Shown one piece after another: positions 1 through 4,783 of a stretch of 5,456 nucleotides of DNA. The position numbers and the translations under genes are program-made. This stretch comes from Candidatus Nanohalarchaeota archaeon. Lineage in GTDB: Archaea > EX4484-52 > B79-G9. The DNA lies in the NCBI GenBank assembly GCA_030635525.1, contig DAOVYR010000088.1, positions 1-5,456 on the forward strand, read 5' to 3'. The first letter of the stretch is position 1. Every line of letters begins with the position of its first letter. Below the pieces are notes generated by a model. That model was not told where the DNA came from and ran no database searches. It saw only the letters and a list, made by a program, of their open reading frames with translations.

Positions 1-190
1 CTATTCCGTATACCTGCGCATGTTCAGGAACGTTGACCTTTCAGACACATTCCTGCCGGTAGTTTCAGTCTTCATGGTGATGATCGGCATACAGCTGTTT
101 GTCTCAGGCATTCTTGCAGACATCTGCGTAAAGACCTACTACAAGAGTTTTGACCACAGGCCCTACACAGTAGAGAAAGTCCTGATGTGA
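1..190 (+). CDS. GT2-family glycosyltransferase, C-terminal end (copy A, partial at window edge)
   Basis: The frame is open from base 2 to the TGA at 188-190 and gives the last 62 residues of a membrane glycosyltransferase. It ends with a long hydrophobic stretch (FLPVVSVFMVMIGIQLF then VSGILADI), followed by a polar tail with KTYYKSF and RPYTVEKVL. A terminal helix followed by a TYY...PY.V..VL tail is characteristic of dolichyl-phosphate-mannose synthase-like GT2 proteins, which move sugars onto polyprenyl phosphate at the membrane. The catalytic domain would lie left of the window, so I cannot tell whether this is the end of an intact gene or another fragment. It is the reference copy for the repeats at 1838-2027, 2903-3061 and 4149-4250. 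The 17 bases after the stop (191-207) also recur after copy B with two mismatches. Confidence 0.8.
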   Translation, partial: YSVYLRMFRNVDLSDTFLPVVSVFMVMIGIQLFVSGILADICVKTYYKSFDHRPYTVEKVLM

Positions 191-363
191 GCGTAAGATT
201 TTCTCAATGATGATGTCCGCTTCATGTCTTAGGAATCAAAATAAGGCATGCGAATGTGGCAAGCGAGATGAGCCTGGCTGTAATTCCAAAGAATAACGGA
301 TTTCGTGCGGAATTATAGTTTCCTGTCGCGTTGCATTAAGCGTTTTTTACGCGAACTTATAAT
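191..363. other. intergenic spacer between GT end A and the first TA operon
   Basis: I see no gene here. Bases 191-207 belong to the repeat shared with copy B (2028-2044). A weak inverted repeat, TCGCGT (326-331) against ACGCGA (349-354), surrounds a T run at 343-348. That T run could end + strand transcription from the glycosyltransferase, although the stem is short. Bases 324-336 resemble 1553-1565 at the left edge of GT fragment B (12 of 13), which may be a trace of another gene remnant. Confidence 0.5.
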
Positions 364-888
364 TTATATTAACTTTATCCCGTTTCGCAGTATTTCTGCA
401 ACCAGCGGATCTTTTTTGTTTTTGTAGAAAATGCTTCCAAAATAGTGTATTTCTATTGTTTTTTCGTATTTTTTCTCTGTTTTTTGGACTGCTTTTTGGA
501 TATCTTTTTTATTTTCGCCAATAGTGTCTGATATTATTGCGATATCAATGTCTGAGGTATCCCTGAATACGAGTTTTGAGTAAGAGCCGAAAAGATATAC
601 ATCCATATTTTTGAATCTGCTTAAATACAGGATTATGTCTGTTATTGAGAAATAGGCATTGAGAGGGATTTCTCTTAATTGCTGATATTGCCTGTGGATT
701 ATTTCTGATATCTCTTTTGCATGTTCATTCCCGATATTCAGGAAGAAATACCTGTTTTCTCTGCCTATTATTCCTGAGTTGTGAAGGTTAGTAAGTGTTT
801 TGTCCAGTGTTACGTTGTTCATGCGGGTTCTTTCTTTGAGTTCCTTTCTTTGGAATCTCGAACCTTTTGAGAGGGAGATGACTGTCAT
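364..888 (-). CDS. MNT-type nucleotidyltransferase with N-terminal winged helix (antitoxin candidate, module 1)
   Basis: The 174-residue product has a helix-turn-helix-like N-terminal part (about residues 1-50, ending IIGRENRYFFLN) and a nucleotidyltransferase domain from about residue 85. The signature is GS at 101-102 followed by DID at 113-115, the metal- and nucleotide-binding motif of the Pol-beta/MNT fold. A third acid may be E146 in IEIHYF. In characterised HEPN/MNT pairs such as HepT/MntA, this protein neutralises the HEPN RNase by AMPylating it; that role is inferred here. It is second in its operon, after HEPN. The ATG at 888 is the first standard start, but the frame stays open for 13 more codons to a TAA at 928-930. 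Those codons (ITPIFDNDAFRI) would complete the first helix. A good ribosome site (934-939) sits just before them, so the true start may be a non-AUG codon at 927 or 924. Confidence 0.8.
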   Translation of the reverse strand: MTVISLSKGSRFQRKELKERTRMNNVTLDKTLTNLHNSGIIGRENRYFFLNIGNEHAKEISEIIHRQYQQLREIPLNAYFSITDIILYLSRFKNMDVYLFGSYSKLVFRDTSDIDIAIISDTIGENKKDIQKAVQKTEKKYEKTIEIHYFGSIFYKNKKDPLVAEILRNGIKLI

Positions 889-933
889 TATCCTGAATGC
901 GTCATTGTCAAATATGGGGGTTATGATTTACAA

Positions 934-939
934 CACCTC
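934..939 (-). promoter_or_regulatory. Shine-Dalgarno site upstream of a non-standard start
   Basis: On the - strand this reads GAGGTG, a good match to the archaeal anti-SD. It lies between the HEPN stop (947-949) and the NTase. It is 6 nt before an ATC (927-925) and 9 nt before an ATA (924-922), but 45 nt before the first ATG (888). Its position argues that translation initiates upstream of 888, or that an original ATG has mutated. Confidence 0.55.
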
Positions 940-946
940 GTTTGCT

Positions 947-1435
947 TTAACCTGCACTTAAGAGTTCTTTTATCTTTTCTATATATACTAAGACGACTTT
1001 GTCCTGAAACTCAATGGATTTTTGGCGGTACTCTTCTTTCATGAATTCTGTTCCAGTATAATATTGGGCCTTGACTCTTTCTTTTTTTGCTTCTGCCAGA
1101 TCATTTGCAAGTGATATGAATTCATGGTATCCTTTTTCTATAAGGTCTGTGATTTCCCTGTTTTTAATCAGTTCTCTTAGTACTTTTATTGTTGTTGCAT
1201 GCACTTCCATCACGATTCTTATCCTGAATTCTTTTGCAAGTAGCAGTTTTGTGATATCGTGCATTGCATAGTAACCCGAAATAATACTCCATCGTGGGAA
1301 TGTTTCGATATTTGCTTTGCTGTGATTTTGGTTGTCCTGATAGGATTTTTCAAAGAAGTTCACATATCTTTCTATTTCAAGATCGCTTATTTTCTCTATC
1401 TTTCCTTCGTGTGCCAGAGTTTCCAGTCGTACCAT
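947..1435 (-). CDS. HEPN-domain protein (toxin candidate, module 1)
   Basis: This is a 162-residue, mostly helical protein. The central helix WSIISGYYAMHDITKLLL (from about residue 49) is typical of HEPN domains, many of which are RNases and partner with MNT nucleotidyltransferases. The usual RX4-6H catalytic motif is not apparent. In the corresponding late helix I see R120-V-K-A-Q-Y125, an R-x4-Y pattern shared by the other two HEPN proteins in this window. The protein is larger than the other two because of extra N- and C-terminal segments. It is first in its operon and the NTase follows after about 19-58 nt, depending on the NTase start. Bases just before the ATG read TGATCTT, which could pair weakly with 16S rRNA. 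HEPN assignment is by pattern, and RNase activity is inference. Confidence 0.72.
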   Translation of the reverse strand: MVRLETLAHEGKIEKISDLEIERYVNFFEKSYQDNQNHSKANIETFPRWSIISGYYAMHDITKLLLAKEFRIRIVMEVHATTIKVLRELIKNREITDLIEKGYHEFISLANDLAEAKKERVKAQYYTGTEFMKEEYRQKSIEFQDKVVLVYIEKIKELLSAG

Positions 1436-1463
1436 AAGATCAGCCTTGTTTTAAATCGTTTTA

Positions 1464-1510
1464 CCATTTATAGGGTATTTTTGTTGCAGTTATTTATATA
1501 GTTTACCTTT
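1464..1510 (-). promoter_or_regulatory. promoter region of the module 1 operon (two TATA-like boxes)
   Basis: Read on the - strand, TATATAAATA occupies 1500-1491 with a purine-rich stretch upstream (AAAGGTAAAC, a possible BRE). A second box, CTATAAAT, lies at 1473-1466. The nearer box is centred about 34 nt before the HEPN ATG at 1435 and would give a very short leader. The farther one would give a leader of roughly 35 nt. I cannot decide between them. Confidence 0.5.
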
Positions 1511-1550
1511 TTTTTGGTATTTATTGTACCTTCTTATTAGAATTACCATT

Positions 1551-2027
1551 TTTGTCGCGTTCCATGAGAAGAAGAAGAAGGTATGCGAGGTGAAAGTGCG
1601 CCATCATGCGCGTTTCTCCGGCAAGACAAAATATGGAAAAAGCAGGCTTTTCAAGGGTTTTGTCGATATGCTAAAAATCGTAGATTTTTAAGCAGATGGC
1701 AAAGCAATTTGCCCGAAGGATTATTGCTTTGACAATATGTTCAGCATCTGGTTCTGGAAGAAGTATTCAGGCAGGCCCCTGCACATGTTCGGTGGGCTCG
1801 GGATTGCAAGCGGATCTATCGGCTTTCTTTTAGGCGCCTATTCCGTATACCTGCGCATGTTCAGGAACGTTGACCTTTCAGACACATTCCTGCCGGTAGT
1901 TTCAGTCTTCATGGTGATGATCGGCATACAGCTATTCGTCTCAGGCATTCTTGCAGACATCTGCGTAAAGACATATTACAAGAGTTTTGACCACAGGCCC
2001 TACACAGTAGAGAAAGTCCTGATGTGA
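1551..2027 (+). pseudogene. GT2-family glycosyltransferase 3' fragment (copy B), interrupted
   Basis: This is the longest glycosyltransferase remnant. From about 1551 the frame reads FVAFHEKK, then VCEVKVRHHARFSGKTKYGK and SRLFKGFVDMLKI. This is the conserved EvxVRHxxR..GKSKYG region at the end of the GT2 catalytic domain. A TAA at 1689-1691 then breaks the frame. In the same frame the protein resumes as WFWKKYSGRPLHMFGG, then two membrane helices and a tail whose amino acids match copy A exactly over its 62 residues. The break is explained by an in-frame insertion of about 57-69 nt with inverted repeats. The N-terminal and main catalytic parts are absent, so the fragment cannot encode an active enzyme. 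A truncated 96-residue product from the ATG at 1737 is possible but I doubt it. From 1838 to 2044 it aligns with 1-207 without gaps. Confidence 0.85.
1672..1748. repeat. hairpin-rich small insertion inside GT fragment B
   Basis: Two inverted repeats are visible. TAAAAATC (1672-1679) pairs with GATTTTTA (1683-1690) around a 3-nt loop. CAAAGCAAT (1700-1708) pairs with ATTGCTTTG (1723-1731) around a 14-nt loop. GT2 proteins of this kind normally run directly from the DMLKI helix into FWKKYSGRP. Here 19 to 23 extra codons intervene, one of them a stop. ATC occurs at both possible ends (1677-1679 and 1746-1748), which could be a 3-nt duplication. The exact borders and the origin of the insert are unknown. 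Confidence 0.55.
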
Positions 2028-2055
2028 GCCCAAGATTTTCTCAAGTGACCGGTTA

Positions 2056-2379
2056 TCAGGCACAGGCGGTCAATGCTGATTGTTCTACAGATAGCGGAAT
2101 GCTTATTGGCCTTGTTACCAATCCTATTTTTATCTTCATAATTATCCAGAATAGCCCTTGGCGGTATTGTGTTCTTATTTTGGCTTCCGTTATGTTTTTT
2201 AAATGCTTTTTTGGAATGCCCCATAGCTTGTCAGGATTCATTATCTCAATTGCTGTTACCTGATTGTACTTGTCTATGTCAACAATAATTTCTCCAAGTT
2301 CAATACTTGACTTTGCAGGCTTGTTTTTATGGATGAGAAGATAGTTTGTTTCATAGTCGTATTTAAATTGGGCATTCAT
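2056..2379 (-). CDS. DUF2283-family protein (antitoxin candidate, module 2)
   Basis: The 107-residue product begins MNAQFKYDYETNYLLIH and continues with IIVDIDKYNQVTAIEI, the beta-rich pattern of DUF2283 (YD...L.I ... VDxDxxGxVxGIEI). It continues with WGIPKKHLKNITEAKI, as in longer archaeal members. I chose the ATG at 2379. A GTG at 2388 adds three residues, but GTGAT there fits better as a ribosome site 4 nt before the ATG. The gene lies 12 nt after the stop of the toxin candidate, so the two are almost certainly one operon. Small DUF2283 proteins are often found next to RelE/BrnT/DUF4258-like proteins, so an antitoxin role is plausible but not shown by sequence. Its stop is 28 nt from the stop of GT fragment B, tail to tail. 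Confidence 0.75.
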   Translation of the reverse strand: MNAQFKYDYETNYLLIHKNKPAKSSIELGEIIVDIDKYNQVTAIEIMNPDKLWGIPKKHLKNITEAKIRTQYRQGLFWIIMKIKIGLVTRPISIPLSVEQSALTACA

Positions 2380-2391
2380 TTTAATCACAGG

Positions 2392-2730
2392 TTATCTTAG
2401 TTTTGCTTTCCTTATTAATTTATCTGTTTTCCGGGTTGTGTGAAATGCAGTTATAATTGTTACCCTGTTCTTTAGTTTTTTATATGTTATCCCGACAACA
2501 AGCTTTTTTCTCTTGTTTATCTCAAAATAAATCCGGTAAGACTCATCATGTTTTGATCGGGCAGGATATGCTTTTACTTTAATAAGATTTATGGGATTGC
2601 AAAGATTATCCCATACTTCGTCCATTGAAACATTGTGGATATGTTCTATTTTATACTGTAAAATATTCTTGATTTTGAAACCATCTTTCTCTCTTTTTCT
2701 AAGAAGTTTTTTAATGTATGAGATGTTCAT
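2392..2730 (-). CDS. BrnT/DUF4258-like small toxin candidate (module 2)
   Basis: This is a basic 112-residue protein. After a lysine-rich start it contains YKIEHIHNVSMDEVWDNL, then strands YRIYFEI, KLVVGITY and VTIITAFHTTRK. A histidine plus helix, followed by strands ending in ..IITAxxxxRK, resembles the compact BrnT and DUF4258 proteins of the RelE-like RNase group. The residue pattern is too loose to fix a family or name catalytic residues. It is the first gene of a two-gene operon with DUF2283. A TATA-like box is centred about 27 nt upstream of its ATG, which suggests a leaderless mRNA. It is unrelated to the HEPN/NTase pairs in the neighbouring modules. Confidence 0.6.
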   Translation of the reverse strand: MNISYIKKLLRKREKDGFKIKNILQYKIEHIHNVSMDEVWDNLCNPINLIKVKAYPARSKHDESYRIYFEINKRKKLVVGITYKKLKNRVTIITAFHTTRKTDKLIRKAKLR

Positions 2731-2751
2731 ACTACAATATTTGAATTGCAG

Positions 2752-2761
2752 AAATATTAAT
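2752..2761 (-). promoter_or_regulatory. TATA-like box of the module 2 operon
   Basis: On the - strand this reads ATTAATATTT, centred about 27 nt before the ATG at 2730. That distance would place the transcription start at or next to the start codon. There is no convincing ribosome-binding site before this ATG, which agrees with a leaderless transcript. Confidence 0.5.
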
Positions 2762-2892
2762 GTTTAGCAGGTGTGCTTTGGTGGCGGTCATCTTTTCTGA
2801 GAATCAAAGGCATCATTGACCTGAATATCCGGTGATTTCCGATTCTTGCGGGCTTGATGATTACGGGATGCCTGCATGGTTCTTTTAGAGGG

Positions 2893-3061
2893 TATTTAGG
2901 GAGTTGATCTTTCTGACACATTCCTGCCGGTAGTTTCAGTCTTCATGGTGATGATCGGCATACAGCTGTTCGTCTCAGGCATACTTGCAGACATCTGCGT
3001 AAAGACCTATTACAAAAGTTTTGACCACAGGCCCTACACAGTAGAGAAAGTCCTGATGTGA
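2893..3061 (+). pseudogene. GT2-family glycosyltransferase 3' fragment (copy C)
   Basis: From 2903 to the TGA at 3059-3061 this aligns without gaps to 32-190 of copy A with six differences in 159 bases. All six are synonymous, so the 52 encoded residues (VDLSDTFLPVV... to EKVLM) are unchanged. Just upstream the frame is closed by a TAG at 2897-2899. Weak similarity with a one-base gap continues back to about 2893. Only the last membrane helix and tail remain, so this is a non-functional gene end. Unlike A and B, it shares nothing with them after the stop. The stop of the module 3 HEPN gene lies 12 nt beyond, tail to tail. Confidence 0.88.
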
Positions 3062-3073
3062 GAGAGTTGTGGC

Positions 3074-3502
3074 TTAATCTCTTCGTTTCAGTAATTCTTT
3101 CATCTTTGCCAGGAATTTGCCTGCGTTTTCAATACAGTCTATTGCTGTTTCTTCTGAATGAGTATACCTGTAGTCTGCATCTTCCCTCCATTCCATTGCT
3201 GATGAAAGATAGTCCAGATAGATACTTTCTAATCTCCCTTTTTTGATGAGGTCTTCTAATACAACCTGTACTGCAAAGTGCCTTTTTTCTTTTAGTCCCA
3301 ATGAGAATAGAACGGCTCTTGCAGCATGGAACATGCAATAATATGATTTTATGATGCACCACTTGAAATCTTTTTCCTCAAAGGCATGTTTTGCTCTTTC
3401 AAAATCATAATCTGCTTCAGAGAGTTCTTTTTCGATGATTTTCGGATCTGGCTCTGTTTTTCTTAAATATCCTTTCTCTATGCATCCCTGTATGTCTGTC
3501 AT
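3074..3502 (-). CDS. HEPN-domain protein (toxin candidate, module 3)
   Basis: The 142-residue product is a clear HEPN domain. A first helix has EADYDFERAKHAFEEKDF, followed by WCIIKSYYCMFHAARAVLF (about residues 48-66) and a late helix with MEWREDADYRY. The R106-E-D-A-D-Y111 segment corresponds to the RxxADY motif frequent in HEPN proteins paired with MNT nucleotidyltransferases, rather than to RX4-6H. In related systems the toxin is an RNase silenced by AMPylation of a tyrosine near this motif. Whether that applies here is inference. Its ATG overlaps the NTase stop in an ATGA arrangement (3499-3502), which implies translational coupling with the upstream NTase. Confidence 0.85.
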   Translation of the reverse strand: MTDIQGCIEKGYLRKTEPDPKIIEKELSEADYDFERAKHAFEEKDFKWCIIKSYYCMFHAARAVLFSLGLKEKRHFAVQVVLEDLIKKGRLESIYLDYLSSAMEWREDADYRYTHSEETAIDCIENAGKFLAKMKELLKRRD

Positions 3503-4056
3503 GCCATCAACTCTATCCTGTCTTTTTCAAGTCTTTCATAAAAGGCGGGATCCTTTTTATAGAGATTTAACCATTCTCTTTTTGTAAATATGGTGAGTTT
3601 TATTTCTTTTTTTGATTCTTTTCTTAGAGGGTAAAGTTTTGCTTCCAATTCGTTTGTTTTTGCATCACCGATTATGAGTATGTCCCAGTCACTGTTTTCG
3701 TCGTCTTCGCCTCTTGCGACTGATCCGTATAGGTATATTTTGAGTTCAAGTTGTTTTGCGATAGCTTGCAGGTGATATCTGAGCGGCTGTGAGAGGCTGT
3801 ATGATATTTTCAGGTGCTTCACTACGGGATTGTCCCTGTTCAGCCTGTAGAAGTTCATTTTCCCGTGCTTTGTAAGCAGAAGGTAGTTTTCGCATGCGAG
3901 CAGTTTTAGGTATTTGTTTACTGCGCCCTGACTGATTCCTGTTTTTTCGTGGATTTCTTTTTCATAGTATTCTTTGCCTGTTGTGAAGAAGGATATGAGG
4001 AGTTTTATTGCGATATTGGATTTCCATATGATACTTTCAGATGAATTTGTTTTCAT
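3499..4056 (-). CDS. MNT-type nucleotidyltransferase with N-terminal winged helix (antitoxin candidate, module 3)
   Basis: With the start at 4056 the product has 185 residues. Residues 12-80 form a winged helix (EKEIHEKTGISQGAVNKYLK, then a wing ending FYRLNRDNPVV). The nucleotidyltransferase domain has GSVARGEDDE at 111-120 and SDWD at 122-125, giving the GS...DxD metal-binding motif. E151 in KEIKLTIF occupies the place of the glutamate in the REIN-type third strand. The frame extends to an ATG at 4155, but that start would run into GT fragment D. The ATG at 4056 has a TATATATA box 27 nt upstream and begins the winged helix properly, so I prefer it. The NTase is probably the antitoxin, and its winged helix suggests it represses its own promoter. 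It overlaps HEPN by 4 nt. Confidence 0.85.
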   Translation of the reverse strand: MKTNSSESIIWKSNIAIKLLISFFTTGKEYYEKEIHEKTGISQGAVNKYLKLLACENYLLLTKHGKMNFYRLNRDNPVVKHLKISYSLSQPLRYHLQAIAKQLELKIYLYGSVARGEDDENSDWDILIIGDAKTNELEAKLYPLRKESKKEIKLTIFTKREWLNLYKKDPAFYERLEKDRIELMA

Positions 4057-4076
4057 GTAGGTGAATTTGTTTTCAT
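4042..4076 (-). repeat. 20-bp-period tandem duplication covering the NTase start codon
   Basis: On the - strand, ATGAAAACAAATTCA occurs at 4076-4062 and again at 4056-4042, separated by 5 nt. The first copy opens an 8-codon reading frame (MKTNSPT, stop) whose TGA overlaps the ATG of the second copy. The TATATATA box is only about 7 nt before the first ATG but 27 nt before the second, so the second is the likely start. Confidence 0.8.
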
Positions 4077-4079
4077 AGG

Positions 4080-4101
4080 TATATATATTTTTGCTTTTTG
4101 C
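4080..4101 (-). promoter_or_regulatory. TATA box and BRE-like region of the module 3 operon
   Basis: TATATATA lies at 4087-4080 on the - strand, centred about 27 nt before the ATG at 4056. It is preceded by a tandem GCAAAAA repeat (4101-4088) in the BRE position. No ribosome-binding site precedes the ATG, so the mRNA is probably leaderless. Confidence 0.65.
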
Positions 4102-4148
4102 GTCTGAAAGTTTTTTAGAACCCCCGGATAGAGGGTATTCTTTGCCGC

Positions 4149-4250
4149 ATGCCAATCATCACCATAAACTTCGTCCCATGCATTCTTGCAAAGACCTATT
4201 ACAAGAGTTTTGAACGCAAGCCCTATACACTAGAGAAAGTCCTGATGTAA
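4149..4250 (+). pseudogene. GT2-family glycosyltransferase 3' fragment (copy D), most diverged
   Basis: The last 60 bases (4191-4250) match 131-190 of copy A at 53 positions and encode KTYYKSFERKPYTLEKVLM. Four of 19 residues change (D to E, H to R, R to K, V to L) and the stop is TAA instead of TGA. Upstream the similarity continues (CILA against GILA) after an in-frame loss of 12 bases, the four codons for DICV, and fades near 4155. The frame happens to be open from an ATG at 4149, giving 33 residues. I regard this as chance rather than as a gene. It starts in the same place as the over-extended NTase frame of module 3, on the opposite strand, which supports the shorter NTase. Confidence 0.75.
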
Positions 4251-4267
4251 CACATTACACAAAAGTC

Positions 4268-4281
4268 TGTAATTGATTACA
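4268..4281. repeat. small palindrome downstream of GT fragment D
   Basis: TGTAAT (4268-4273) and ATTACA (4276-4281) form a 6-bp inverted repeat with a 2-nt centre, 17 nt after the stop of fragment D. It could be an operator-like site, but no promoter is evident beside it. The rest of 4251-4402 holds no gene that I can support. Confidence 0.35.
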
Positions 4282-4402
4282 TGCCTGCGCTGTTTTGTGG
4301 ATAGTAAGGGCTCAAAAATCATGGAAATTTCGGTTAAATTTAGGCATTTCCAAGCTTTTTTATCGTCGGTTCATACAGTATATACGATCAAAAATAAGCC
4401 CG

Positions 4403-4783
4403 TTACCCTAACTTCGATTTTGTCCAGTCCAGAAATCTTCTTGCGCGAATCAAAAGCAGATTAGCATCTCTTTCATTTGTTTCTTTTTCTGTGTACCCAA
4501 ACTCGCCTCTCTTCTCCAAAGCTTCTGCTACGACTTCTTTCTTGTTTTCTTTGCTTTGCGATGCTTCAACGTGGAGCATTATAGCTTCCCTATGGTCTTT
4601 ACTTGCCCTTTTTCCGATACTGAAAATACAAAACGCATCATTGGCTAAGATTATTGCCTGCGATGAGTCAAACAAACATGCATTGAGCCTTCGCTTTTGA
4701 TAATTTTCCAGTGCTGATGAATAAAATTCTTCAGATTTTTTCAGGAATTTCACAGATTCATCTTTTCTTATTTCTTTTGCCAT
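4403..4783 (-). CDS. HEPN-like protein (toxin candidate, module 4)
   Basis: This is a 126-residue, all-helical, charged protein. It begins with a helix carrying SVKFLKKSEEFYSSALENY, then LFDSSQAIILANDAFCIF (residues 37-54), which matches the small HEPN proteins whose second helix contains S/A-AI..ANDA. The last helix contains RARRFLDWTKSKL. R92-G-E-F-G-Y97 again gives the R-x4-Y spacing seen in the other two HEPN proteins, and no RX4-6H is visible. It is clearly a different HEPN subfamily from those in modules 1 and 3. Its start overlaps the end of the NTase by 16 bp, and a strong GGAGG site lies 7 nt upstream within the NTase coding sequence. Confidence 0.75.
   Translation of the reverse strand: MAKEIRKDESVKFLKKSEEFYSSALENYQKRRLNACLFDSSQAIILANDAFCIFSIGKRASKDHREAIMLHVEASQSKENKKEVVAEALEKRGEFGYTEKETNERDANLLLIRARRFLDWTKSKLG

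Noticed and set aside
1071..1271. Open frame on the + strand inside the module 1 HEPN gene
   Set aside because: It is antisense to a recognisable HEPN protein, has no promoter or ribosome site, and shows only the hydrophobic composition typical of antisense frames.
1737..2027. Separate 96-residue membrane protein
   Set aside because: The frame is the tail of GT fragment B downstream of its stop and insertion. The ATG lies in or next to the inserted sequence and has no ribosome site.
2000..2263. Open frames on both strands around the end of fragment B and the DUF2283 gene
   Set aside because: They are out-of-frame shadows of the DUF2283 gene and the GT tail, with no domain pattern.
2762..2892. 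Decayed upstream part of the glycosyltransferase before fragment C
   Set aside because: A frame resembling ILAGLMITG can be imagined against GGLGIASGS, but no stretch aligns convincingly at the base level.
4057..4155. 33-residue N-terminal extension of the module 3 NTase
   Set aside because: It runs through the promoter, the tandem duplication and into GT fragment D. The ATG at 4056 fits the TATA box and the domain start.
1..4250. CRISPR or satellite array as the explanation for the repeats
   Set aside because: The repeats are 100-480 bp, coding-derived, of unequal length and separated by complete operons. There are no short regular repeats or spacers.
4273..4464. Small + strand gene between fragment D and module 4
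   Set aside because: It overlaps the 3' end of the HEPN gene, has no promoter or ribosome site and no recognisable pattern.
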